64,000 bases of DNA from positions 62,001-126,000 of the forward strand of contig NZ_JAIELN010000009.1 in the NCBI RefSeq assembly GCF_019753045.1, in the 5' to 3' direction. The position numbers and the translations under genes were made by a program. Below, one piece after another: positions 56,380 to 64,000 of the stretch. Each line of letters starts with the position of its first letter. Position 1 is the first letter of the stretch. The DNA comes from Hyphomicrobium sp. Lineage in GTDB: Bacteria > Pseudomonadota > Alphaproteobacteria > Rhizobiales > Hyphomicrobiaceae. The notes under the pieces are model-generated. The model made no database searches. It was given only the letters and a program-made list of their open reading frames with translations, and had not been told where the DNA came from.

Positions 56380-58212
56380 TTAGCGCTGATAAACGTACGT
56401 TCCGGGAGCATTTTCGAGCGGTTCAAGTCCGTCGCCCGATGCGCCCATTGATGGGGGCTTGGTCATTCTAGACGAACGCTCGCTGAGCCAACCCGTCCAC
56501 GCCGACCACCAAGAACCTTCGAATTTAGGCGCATTCGCGTGCCACGCGTCGGGACTTTCGAAGCTATCGGTTTCAAACTTCGTCGCCATCCGATAGCTGC
56601 GGCCTGGCGATCCCGGAGGCGACACGACGCCAGCATTGTGCCCTCCGCTGGTCAGCACAAATGTAACATCCGTGTCGCAAAGGATGTTGAACTTGTAGAC
56701 TGATCTCCATGGCGCCACGTGGTCGGTCTCGGTTCCGAGCGCGAATACCGGCATGCGCAGATCAGTGAGCGCTATCGCCCGTCCATTGACCGTGTAGCGC
56801 CCTTCAGCGAGATCATTGTTGAGAAAAAGGGAACGCAGATAATCTGAATGCATGCGGTAGGGCATGCGTGTCGCGTCCGCGTTCCAAGCCAATAGATCGA
56901 ATGCGGGCTTACGTTCGCCCAGGAGATAACGATTGATGACATGAGACCAGATGAGATCATTCGAGCGTAGAAGCTGGAATGCTCCTGCCATCTGCGTGCT
57001 ATCGAGGAACCCCTGCTCCTGCATCATGTCTTCGAGGAATGAGATCTGGCTCTCGTCGATGAACAACGTCAATTCGCCGGCTTCCCGGAAATCCGCTTGG
57101 GCAGCAAGGAACGTCACCGTTTTCAAACGATCATCATTGTCGAGCGCCATGGCCGCCGCGGCCGTTGCCAGCAGCGTCCCGCCGAGGCAGTAGCCGGCGG
57201 CATGAATTTTCTGTCCTCCCACAACTTTGCTGACCGCATCGATCGCGGCCATCACGCCAAGACGGCGATAATCTTCGAAGTTCGTATCGCGATCCTCCTC
57301 TCCTGGGTTGTGCCAGGAAACCATGAACACGGTGAAGCCTTGGCCCGTGAGATACTTGACCAGCGAGTTTTCCGGACGGAGATCCAGAATGTAAAATTTC
57401 ATGATCCAGGCGGGAATGATGAGAATGGGCTCTGGATGCACTTCAGACGTTGTCGGCGAGTATTGGATGAGTTCGATTAGGTGATTTCGAAAGATCACTT
57501 TTCCGGGCGTCACAGCGACGGCTTCACCGACCCTGTAATTTTCTGAGCCATCGGGCCCCTCTCGGTCACGAAGTCGCTTCAGATCTTCGAGATAATTCCA
57601 TAGACCACGAACGAGATTGAACCCCGCTTCTGCCTGGGTACGGAGCAGGACATCCGGATTGGTGAGTAGAGAATTCGTCGGTGCAAAGACGTCGAGCACC
57701 TGCCTCAAAATAAAATCGAGACGCTCGGCGTTCTGCCTTTCCACGCCGCGCACTCCGGTAACCGCGGAATGCCACCACTCCTCCCAGAGTAGAAACGACT
57801 GGCCATAGACGTTGAAGGGAAATTCCTTCCAGTGCTCGGAGCGAAAGCGCTTGTCATTTGGCCGCGGCAGAATGCATGGAGTTGCATCGGCGCCCGCCGA
57901 CGCCGCAGCTTTTGTGAAGTCCGCGAGCCGGGTCCACTGATGAATTGCCTCGCCGAGAAGCTCGAGTTGACGTCCCGGCGACGATGCCAAATGAATGGCC
58001 CAATCGAAGTAAGCATTGGCGCATGCTGCAGGCGACACACCCGCCGTGGTCCGCGCAAGAAGGTAGTGCAAGTGGCGGTCAAGGTTATGATAAAATGCAT
58101 CCTGATTATGCGTGCGCAATGGCTCCACGGCGCCGCTCTCGGATTCGGTCGTGCACGCGCGTGCGGGAGCACTCTTCAGCTCGGGCTTGCCATCCTCAAC
58201 CTTGGTCAACAC
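56380..58212 (-). CDS. phaC: Class I poly(3-hydroxyalkanoate) synthase
   Basis: Polymerises hydroxyacyl-CoA into PHA. An N-terminal PhaC domain (about residues 60-270) includes Trp-Lys-Glu-Phe-Pro-Phe-Asn-Val-Tyr; the alpha/beta-hydrolase part has the lipase-like box Gly-Tyr-Cys-Leu-Gly-Gly-Thr with Cys342 as nucleophile, Asp in Gly-Thr-Glu-Thr-Asp-His-Val-Ala-Pro-Trp, and His in Gly-Gly-His-Asn-Ala-Gly. 610 aa fits class I. GTG 58212 has GGAGAAGAGG upstream and is preferred over TTG 58269. The C-terminal Ala-Pro-Gly-Thr-Tyr-Val is usual. No phaA or phaB nearby. Divergent from the Pat-type gene, with two FNR-like boxes between them. Confidence 0.92.
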   Translation of the reverse strand: MLTKVEDGKPELKSAPARACTTESESGAVEPLRTHNQDAFYHNLDRHLHYLLARTTAGVSPAACANAYFDWAIHLASSPGRQLELLGEAIHQWTRLADFTKAAASAGADATPCILPRPNDKRFRSEHWKEFPFNVYGQSFLLWEEWWHSAVTGVRGVERQNAERLDFILRQVLDVFAPTNSLLTNPDVLLRTQAEAGFNLVRGLWNYLEDLKRLRDREGPDGSENYRVGEAVAVTPGKVIFRNHLIELIQYSPTTSEVHPEPILIIPAWIMKFYILDLRPENSLVKYLTGQGFTVFMVSWHNPGEEDRDTNFEDYRRLGVMAAIDAVSKVVGGQKIHAAGYCLGGTLLATAAAAMALDNDDRLKTVTFLAAQADFREAGELTLFIDESQISFLEDMMQEQGFLDSTQMAGAFQLLRSNDLIWSHVINRYLLGERKPAFDLLAWNADATRMPYRMHSDYLRSLFLNNDLAEGRYTVNGRAIALTDLRMPVFALGTETDHVAPWRSVYKFNILCDTDVTFVLTSGGHNAGVVSPPGSPGRSYRMATKFETDSFESPDAWHANAPKFEGSWWSAWTGWLSERSSRMTKPPSMGASGDGLEPLENAPGTYVYQR

Positions 58213-58274
58213 GGCCTCTTCTCCAGACTGACCATTACCAGAATATAAAATATGAAAGCCCAGCGCCAACAGAA

Positions 58275-58288
58275 TTGACCCAGGTCAA
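58275..58288. promoter_or_regulatory. CRP/FNR-family binding site
   Basis: TTGAC-CCAG-GTCAA, a perfect dyad of the FNR/DNR type (C/G in the inner position instead of T/A). It lies between the divergent phaC and Pat-type genes, about 60 nt upstream of the phaC start. Confidence 0.55.
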
Positions 58289-58311
58289 AAAACCCAAACG
58301 AGGCGGCAGGA

Positions 58312-58325
58312 TTGATCCAAATCAG
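58312..58325. promoter_or_regulatory. FNR-like binding site (one mismatch)
   Basis: TTGAT-CCAA-ATCAG, one base from the FNR dyad. It is centred about 70 nt upstream of the ATG of the Pat-type gene and 37 nt from the other box. Confidence 0.5.
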
Positions 58326-58387
58326 CTGCTGACCGATCATATCGGTTAAAGCGTCGTCGGCAAACGCGCAATGAGCAAAGAAACAGG

Positions 58388-61090
58388 ATGACGATACGCA
58401 ATCTCACTCACATGATGGCTCCAAAATCGGTCGTATTGATCGGCGCCAGTCCGAAGCCAGGCTCCGTGGGGCTCACGGTGTTGCACAATCTCTCGGCAGC
58501 AGGCTTTGCCGGCGGCATCAGCCTGGTTAACCCAAATCACTCCGAGGTCGCGGGGCGCCAATGCTACGGCTCGGTGAATGATCTCCCCGCTCCCGCAGAT
58601 CTGGCGGTGATCGCTGCACCACCCGCAGCAGTGCCGGGCATAATTGCCGACCTCGGCCGGAAAGGAACACGAGCTGCTATCGTTTTGACCGCAGGTGTCG
58701 GTCCAAGATCGAAAGAGATGCTTGAAGCTGCCCGTCCCTATTGTCTGCGCATCCTCGGACCGAACTGCATTGGCCTTATGGTTCCACAGATCGGCCTCAA
58801 TGCGAGCTTCGCACATCGCGCTCCGCTAGCGGGAGATCTGGCTTTCGTATCGCAATCTGGTGCGCTGGTAACGGCGATTATCGACTGGGCGGCAGCTCGT
58901 AACATCGGCTTCTCGCACGTGGTGTCACTTGGAGAAATGGCGGATATCGACCTTGGCGACATGCTCGATTATCTCGCCACCGACCGGTCTAGCCGCGCCA
59001 TTCTCCTCTACATCGAGGCCGTTACGCACGCCCCAAAGTTTCTCTCTGCCGCACGTCATGCTGCAAGGTTGAAGCCCGTTGTCGTCGTAAAGAGCGGACG
59101 CCACGCTGGAGGAGCCCGCGCCGCGCTTTCGCACACGGGCGCGTTGGCTGGCTCCGATGCTGCCTATGATGCGGCGTTCCGCCGTTCGGGCTTGCTCCGG
59201 GTCAAGACGCTCGATGAACTCTTCGCGGCCGCCGAAATCCTCGCCCACGCACCAAAACTCGGCGGCGAAAGACTGGCAATCCTGACGAACGGCGGTGGCG
59301 CCGGCGTCCTCGCAGCAGACGAATTGCAGGATGCCAAGGGCGTTCTGGCGAAGCTCGATATGAAAACGACGGCGGCGCTCGACAAGGTGCTTCCGGTAAC
59401 CTGGTCGCACGGCAATCCTGTCGATATCATCGGCGACGCCACTGCGAAGCGATACACCGATGCGCTTCACGAGCTCCTCCAGGATCCGCAGTCCGATGCC
59501 GTCCTTGTCCTGAACTGTCCAACCGCGATCACACCCGCGCGAGATGCAGCGGCTGCCGTGATCAACGAAACCAATCTCGATCGGCGCGACAGAAGCCCGT
59601 CAAAGCCCGTCATCACGTGCTGGCTTGGAGAGGCGGTAGCGAAGGAAGCGCGCGAGCTATTCAGAGCAAATAATATCCCGACATTCGCGACGACGTCGGA
59701 AGCAGTTACCGGTTTCATGCAGTTGGTCGACTATGCACGAGCACAAACCGAGCTGATGCAGACGCCCCCCGTCGCCGCGGGCGAGCGGACGTACCACGCG
59801 GAAGACGCGGCTGGGGAAATTCAACGTATCCTCAGAGCCGGCCGCACGGTGGCCTCAGCACTCGAGACGAAGACCATACTGGCAGCCTATGGGATCCCAA
59901 CCAACAGGGCCGTGCTCGCCAAGACGCCAATGGACGTTCGAATCATTGCTTCTGACGTGCTGAAGCAGGCGCAGGCATGTGTGATCAAGATCGCCTCGCC
60001 CGATATCTCTCATAAATCCGACGTGGGAGGAGTACGCCTCGGACTGGAAAGCGCGGCATCGTCGGAACAGGCGGCAGTGGAAATGCTGACGCGCATAAGG
60101 ACCAAGCTACCGGATGCGCGCATCGATGGATTTACCGTTGAACCCATGATCAGCAGGCCAAACGCGCTCGAAATCATCGTCGGGATGAACGTCGACGAGA
60201 CATTCGGCCCTATGATGCTGTTCGGCGCCGGCGGCGTCGCTGTTGAAGTCATCGGCGATAGTGCCCTCGCCTTGCCACCGCTCGATATGCTTCTCGCCCG
60301 CCAGATGATCGCGAAGACCCGCATCTCTCGCCTGCTGGCCGGATACCGGGACCGGCCCGCAGCCGACGTCAACGCCGTCGCTGATGTGCTGGTACGCGTG
60401 AGTGATCTCATTATCCGTCACCCCGAAATCCGCGAACTGGATATCAATCCGCTGTTGGTCGACGAGAACGGCGTGATCGCGATCGACGCGCGTCTGAAGC
60501 TCGCTGATGAGCAGGTCAACCCAAGACGGGAACTCGCTATCCGGCCCTATCCTTCAGGGTTGCAGAGGACGATCACCGTCGACCGTATTGGCGAGATTAC
60601 GCTCCGGCCGGTCCGGCCAGATGACGAACCGCGCTACGGACCATTCTTCGCGCGCATATCGCCAGAGGATATCCGGCTGCGTTTCTTTACGGGCCGGCGC
60701 GAGTTGCCCCATGCGTTCTTAGCCAAACTGACACAGGTCGACTATGCGAGAGAAATGGCATTTGTCGCGATAAAGAAAGATTCCGGCGAACTGCTTGGTG
60801 TGTCACGCCTCATTCTTGAACCCGACCGGACCCGAGGTGAGTTCGGTGTGATCGTAAGATCCGACCTGCATAGCCACGGCCTTGGCCGGCAGCTCATGAA
60901 CGCGCTGATGAGCTACGCGCGGTCCGAAGGGGTGACGGAGGTGTTCGGGCTTGTGCACGTCGAGAACCGGCAGATGCTTGCGATGGCGGACGAACTTGGG
61001 TTCAAGTTGCGCATAGTCCCGGACGATCCGACTGTTCGCGAAGTCGTCTGGCATCCCCAAGACGTCACGGCTCACGCAAGCCTGTCTTAG
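58388..61090 (+). CDS. Pat-type protein: ADP-forming acyl-CoA synthetase-like plus GNAT domain
   Basis: A 900-aa protein of the protein-lysine acetyltransferase (Pat/YfiQ) type. Residues about 1-700 are NDP-forming acyl-CoA synthetase-like: a CoA-binding start (Val-Val-Leu-Ile-Gly-Ala-Ser-Pro-Lys-Pro-Gly-Ser-Val-Gly), succinyl-CoA-synthetase-like middle (Ser-Gln-Ser-Gly-Ala-Leu; Ser-His-Thr-Gly-Ala-Leu-Ala-Gly) and an ATP-grasp part. The C-terminal ~160 residues are a GNAT domain (Ile-Thr-Leu-Arg-Pro-Val-Arg-Pro-Asp-Asp; Ser-His-Gly-Leu-Gly-Arg-Gln-Leu-Met). The synthetase-site His is present in the Ser-His-Thr-Gly motif, but activity cannot be judged. Known relatives acetylate and control acetyl-CoA synthetase. 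Divergent from phaC. Confidence 0.88.
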   Translation: MTIRNLTHMMAPKSVVLIGASPKPGSVGLTVLHNLSAAGFAGGISLVNPNHSEVAGRQCYGSVNDLPAPADLAVIAAPPAAVPGIIADLGRKGTRAAIVLTAGVGPRSKEMLEAARPYCLRILGPNCIGLMVPQIGLNASFAHRAPLAGDLAFVSQSGALVTAIIDWAAARNIGFSHVVSLGEMADIDLGDMLDYLATDRSSRAILLYIEAVTHAPKFLSAARHAARLKPVVVVKSGRHAGGARAALSHTGALAGSDAAYDAAFRRSGLLRVKTLDELFAAAEILAHAPKLGGERLAILTNGGGAGVLAADELQDAKGVLAKLDMKTTAALDKVLPVTWSHGNPVDIIGDATAKRYTDALHELLQDPQSDAVLVLNCPTAITPARDAAAAVINETNLDRRDRSPSKPVITCWLGEAVAKEARELFRANNIPTFATTSEAVTGFMQLVDYARAQTELMQTPPVAAGERTYHAEDAAGEIQRILRAGRTVASALETKTILAAYGIPTNRAVLAKTPMDVRIIASDVLKQAQACVIKIASPDISHKSDVGGVRLGLESAASSEQAAVEMLTRIRTKLPDARIDGFTVEPMISRPNALEIIVGMNVDETFGPMMLFGAGGVAVEVIGDSALALPPLDMLLARQMIAKTRISRLLAGYRDRPAADVNAVADVLVRVSDLIIRHPEIRELDINPLLVDENGVIAIDARLKLADEQVNPRRELAIRPYPSGLQRTITVDRIGEITLRPVRPDDEPRYGPFFARISPEDIRLRFFTGRRELPHAFLAKLTQVDYAREMAFVAIKKDSGELLGVSRLILEPDRTRGEFGVIVRSDLHSHGLGRQLMNALMSYARSEGVTEVFGLVHVENRQMLAMADELGFKLRIVPDDPTVREVVWHPQDVTAHASLS

Positions 61091-61109
61091 GCGGTCGAGA
61101 AATCGATAT

Positions 61110-61595
61110 TCATTTCTCCGTTTCGGCTAATTCAGTCTTCGCAGGCTGTGCACCCTTGAAATTTCGAAGCAGCGTCGCCAGTAGCGGAAAGACGACCGCC
61201 GATACTAACGCCTCGCCCATTGTAAATGCCGCGGCATCAGCTCTGCCGGCCATCGGCGAAACGTCCTGCTCCAGTGCCTGTATTGCCGATTTTCGCACGG
61301 TGAGCGCGAATGAAAGTTCGTGGCCAGGTTTGAGCAATACCGCAGCCGCAAAAACCAAAAGTGCCACGAACACGTTGACGGCGCCGAGAACGGCCACGGC
61401 TCCAGCCGGACCCAAAGACGGCTCAAGAAGCCAAAACGATGCGAGCTCTAACAATCCGAGGCCGCAAATCGCGATAAAAGCGGAGATCGCGCAGAGCGCA
61501 GACTTTTTCAAAATATAACGCGCATAACTGTTTACAATGACAGCGTCAGCAGCCGACAGTTTATCGATATCCTGAGTGATACTTTGCAGGTTCAC
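61110..61595 (-). CDS. Small membrane protein, holin-X-like
   Basis: A 161-aa protein with two long membrane helices (Ala-Ile-Ser-Ala-Phe-Ile-Ala-Ile-Cys-Gly-Leu; Ala-Val-Asn-Val-Phe-Val-Ala-Leu-Leu-Val-Phe) flanked by helical soluble ends, similar in layout to the holin-X/DUF1469-type proteins of many proteobacteria. The C-terminal Lys/Glu tail is cytoplasmic. It lies 118 nt downstream of the MgtA-type ATPase gene in the same direction. There is no phage context, so lysis function is unlikely. Confidence 0.6.
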   Translation of the reverse strand: MNLQSITQDIDKLSAADAVIVNSYARYILKKSALCAISAFIAICGLGLLELASFWLLEPSLGPAGAVAVLGAVNVFVALLVFAAAVLLKPGHELSFALTVRKSAIQALEQDVSPMAGRADAAAFTMGEALVSAVVFPLLATLLRNFKGAQPAKTELAETEK

Positions 61596-61619
61596 GGGTC
61601 AAAGACCTTCGATTTTGGA

Positions 61620-61694
61620 AATAAACACCGCACGCGCTCCCATCTCTTTAAAAGATGGGCCACTGGGACACTAGAGCCTTGATCCGTGTTTATT
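61620..61694. other. Structured spacer with nested inverted repeats
   Basis: AATAAACAC (61620-61628) and GTGTTTATT (61686-61694) pair over 9 bp, and inside them CCCATCT / AGATGGG (61639-61659) forms a 7-bp hairpin. It lies between the stop of the ATPase gene and the start of the small membrane protein gene, and may reduce read-through. Confidence 0.5.
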
Positions 61695-61713
61695 GGCTCG
61701 GTCCCCGATAACC

Positions 61714-64000
61714 TTAAGCTTTCTTCTGGCGTGGCGGCGTGACGGCCACGTGCTTCAGCGCTTCGGCGCTCGCAAGATAGAGCAGGGTCACGCCGGTAAC
61801 CGCGGCAAGAATTGAAGCCGGGAGGGGCACGAAGCCGACGATCCCCCCGAGCGGCGTCAACGCCACGATGAGCGCAACGGCCAGCGCCCCAAGCGACGTG
61901 CTGACGAGGACTGGATGAGGTCGACTCGCCCAAAACGGGTGCGCCGTACGGATGATGAAGATGACAAGGATCTGCGTCGCGATGGACTCGACAAACCATG
62001 CCGTCCGAAATTCGCTGACGTCCACGTTAAAGCCAATTCGCAACAGCGCAAAAGTCGCCGCATCGAACACGGATGATAGAAGGCCCATGATCAGAGTGAA
62101 GCGGAGCACAGCATTCATATCCCAGGTCTTCGGCCGAGCGAGATCCTCTGCATCAGCGGAATCGAAGGGGATACCAATTTCGGAAAAGTCATAGATGAGA
62201 TTGTTGAGAAGAATCTGCACTGACGTCAGCGGGAGGAATGGCAAGAACAGCGAAGCGAATGCCATCGACAGCATGTTGCCAAAGTTCGAACTCGTTCCCA
62301 TCCGGACGTATTTCATGATGTTGGCGTATGTGCGCCGGCCCTCGGCGACCCCGTCCGCAAGCACGCCAAGGTCGGGCGCAAGCAGGATGATATCGGCAGC
62401 TTCGCGCGCTACTTCCGTTCCGCCTTCGACTGACAGACCGACGTCGGCTGCATGAATGGCGGGCGCATCATTTATTCCATCGCCGAGGAAACCAACCGTA
62501 TGGCCGCTGGAACGTAAGGCCTGAACGATACGGCTCTTCTGATCCGGCGAAACCCGAACGAATAAGTCGACTTCATTCACCTTGGAAATCAGCGCAGCTT
62601 GGCTCAGGCTCGTTATCTCCTCGCCCGCGATCATGCCGCGAGCCGGAAGCTTCAGCGTTTCGACGAGATGCTGGACGACCGGTGCAGCATCGCCCGAGAC
62701 GACCTTTACGCGTACGCCCGCCTCTGCGAGACGGGCAACAGTGTTCGTCGCCGACAACTTAGGCGGATCGAGGAAAGTGGCGCATCCGACGAATATAAGA
62801 TCGGCCTCATCAGTGAGTTCAATATGATGGCGATCCGCCACTATCGGCTGCCGCGCCACGCCAAGCAGACGGACACCCTCCCTGCCCTTGGCCTCCATGA
62901 GGTCGATGAGTTTCGCCCTCAACGCGGCATCGAGCGGAACGATGGCGCCTTCTGCAGTCTCCGCCTGGGTGCAGAGCGAGAGGAGAGATTCCGGGGCGCC
63001 CTTTGTGATCATCTCCTGTTCGTTTCCGCGCACGATCAATACCGAGCATCGGCGCCGATTGAAGTCGAACGGTAGATCGTCGACGTGGCGCCAGTCCTGG
63101 GCGGATGCGCACGCGCCAGCCATGAGAGCATCGTCCAAAGCGCTGCGCATTCCACTCGCGAAGTGACTGTTAAGCCGTGCCAGCTCGGTGACACGATTGC
63201 TTTCCGCACCGTTGATGCCAAAGCTGCCGGCGTGCGCGATTTTCGCCTCAGTCAGCGTGCCGGTCTTGTCGGTACAGAGAATATCCATCGCGCCGAGATC
63301 GTGAATAGCCGACAGCCGCTTGACGACGACCTTACGATCGGCCATCCGCATCGCTCCGCGCGAGAGCGTGACAGTGATAACCATAGGAAGAAGTTCGGGC
63401 GTCAGACCAACGGCCAGCGCCACCGCGAACAAAAAGCTTTCGAGAGAGAGACCGTGCTTGACCAGCTGGGTCAGCAGCACAAAGAGGACAAGAAAGCCCG
63501 TCAGACGCAAGATCAGCATGCCGAGCGAATGAACGCCCTGCTCGAAGGCCGTCGGCGGTGCCATTTCTTGGATCGAAGCCGCAATAGCGCCGAAGCGCGT
63601 AGCTCCGCCCGTCGCCACCACGAGCATCACGGCTTCGCCACCGACGAGGCTGGTTCCTCCAAACAGCGCATTGAAGGCGTCCGCGGGCGAAAGGCCCTCA
63701 CATGGTCCAAGCCGCTTTTCGACTGGATAAGGTTCCCCTGTCAGAATTGCCTCGTTGGCGAGCGCTGCCCGGGTTCCGATAATGATACCATCGGCAGGCA
63801 CGAGATCGCCGGCATGAAGCTCGACCACGTCGCCAGGGACGATATCAGCGACGGGTAGTTCAACCGTTTGTCCGTCGCGACGGACGGAGGCCCGGACGGC
63901 AACCGAGCGTTTCAATGCATCGACGGCGGATTCCGCCTTCTGCTCTTGTACCATGTCCAGAGCAACGGAAAATAAGACGATGACGACGATGATGACGAAG
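61714..64000 (-). CDS. mgtA: P-type Mg2+ transporting ATPase, 5' end outside window
   Basis: Class III B P-type ATPase importing Mg2+. The frame is open through the right edge (Val-Ile-Ile-Val-Val-Ile-Val-Leu membrane segment before Met at 63954), so roughly the first 100-150 residues are missing. Seen: Ile-Val-Pro-Gly-Asp-Val-Val-Glu-Leu (actuator), Leu-Thr-Gly-Glu-Pro-Tyr-Pro-Val-Glu-Lys, phosphorylation site Cys-Thr-Asp-Lys-Thr-Gly-Thr-Leu-Thr, Thr-Lys-Gly-Ala-Pro-Glu, Gly-Asp-Gly-Ile-Asn-Asp-Ala-Pro-Ala, and Ser-Ser-Asn-Phe-Gly-Asn-Met in the membrane, a mark of MgtA/MgtB. The C-terminus is complete (Lys-Lys-Ala). Any Mg2+-sensing leader would lie outside. Confidence 0.92.
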   Translation of the reverse strand, partial: FVIIVVIVLFSVALDMVQEQKAESAVDALKRSVAVRASVRRDGQTVELPVADIVPGDVVELHAGDLVPADGIIIGTRAALANEAILTGEPYPVEKRLGPCEGLSPADAFNALFGGTSLVGGEAVMLVVATGGATRFGAIAASIQEMAPPTAFEQGVHSLGMLILRLTGFLVLFVLLTQLVKHGLSLESFLFAVALAVGLTPELLPMVITVTLSRGAMRMADRKVVVKRLSAIHDLGAMDILCTDKTGTLTEAKIAHAGSFGINGAESNRVTELARLNSHFASGMRSALDDALMAGACASAQDWRHVDDLPFDFNRRRCSVLIVRGNEQEMITKGAPESLLSLCTQAETAEGAIVPLDAALRAKLIDLMEAKGREGVRLLGVARQPIVADRHHIELTDEADLIFVGCATFLDPPKLSATNTVARLAEAGVRVKVVSGDAAPVVQHLVETLKLPARGMIAGEEITSLSQAALISKVNEVDLFVRVSPDQKSRIVQALRSSGHTVGFLGDGINDAPAIHAADVGLSVEGGTEVAREAADIILLAPDLGVLADGVAEGRRTYANIMKYVRMGTSSNFGNMLSMAFASLFLPFLPLTSVQILLNNLIYDFSEIGIPFDSADAEDLARPKTWDMNAVLRFTLIMGLLSSVFDAATFALLRIGFNVDVSEFRTAWFVESIATQILVIFIIRTAHPFWASRPHPVLVSTSLGALAVALIVALTPLGGIVGFVPLPASILAAVTGVTLLYLASAEALKHVAVTPPRQKKA

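Noticed and set aside
61110-61595. Phage holin
   Set aside because: Only a loose layout similarity; no endolysin or other phage gene is nearby.
1-64000. CRISPR array or rRNA operon
   Set aside because: No regularly spaced repeats and no rRNA-like sequence seen on reading through the window.

Overview
The window looks like chromosomal DNA of a GC-rich alphaproteobacterium of the order Hyphomicrobiales, most likely a Hyphomicrobium-like methylotroph. The reasons are a formaldehyde-activating-enzyme homologue, a NasS/NasT-controlled nitrate assimilation operon, a PHA synthase with a phasin, a Sinorhizobium-type arsR-arsC-aqpS-arsH operon and many small secreted Tyr/His/Arg-rich proteins. The species call is inference; no rRNA lies in the window.

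0-11 kb holds housekeeping and accessory genes: a 5'-truncated secreted protein, an L,D-transpeptidase, an EmrA/EmrB export pair, an alpha-oxoamine synthase facing a MocR-type regulator, and a ferredoxin reductase coupled to an FMN-split-barrel protein. 11-20 kb is the nitrate assimilation module, all on the minus strand: nasT-nasS, then narK-type transporter, nirB, nirD and nasA. Between nasS and narK lies a leader with two hexaloop hairpins followed by an overlapping intrinsic terminator, the arrangement expected for antitermination by the ANTAR protein NasT. The narK frame is broken by an apparent CT-repeat change just before the nirB start. 20-29 kb has a MarR regulator facing a ClC channel over a palindromic operator, tRNA-Tyr, an RlmB-type methyltransferase, two sugar/glycosyl transferases and several small secreted proteins.

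29-48 kb looks like an integrated arsenic island. It starts at tRNA-Thr(UGU) with an integrase scrap, a 16-bp perfect palindrome and decayed genes, and ends near 47.6 kb with a second integrase scrap. Inside is a Fae-like protein without the family's catalytic His. A divergent locus follows: radical SAM, DUF547 and membrane glycosyltransferase on the minus strand; outer-membrane protein, GT2, rhodanese, ArsM, FAD oxidoreductase, mercuric-reductase-like protein, TVP38, two rSAM/arsenosugar-associated transferases and an aquaporin on the plus strand. The ars resistance operon comes next, behind an operator that covers the promoter and leaves almost no 5' leader. I read the divergent locus as an arsenic methylation and arsenosugar or arsenolipid pathway with a non-canonical radical SAM enzyme. 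It is the most promising candidate for an undescribed system here.

48-64 kb is a stress and storage block: a protein-isoaspartate methyltransferase/erythromycin-esterase-like fusion, a zinc alcohol dehydrogenase, an Mla-type lipid transport operon (MlaD with a fused auxiliary domain, MlaF, STAS-MlaE) translationally coupled to a CBS-BON protein, a phasin, PhaC, a Pat-type acyl-CoA-synthetase/GNAT protein, a small membrane protein and a P-type Mg2+ ATPase cut by the right edge. Three FNR/FixK-like boxes (one at 48.5 kb, two between phaC and the Pat gene) suggest oxygen- or redox-linked control of part of this block.
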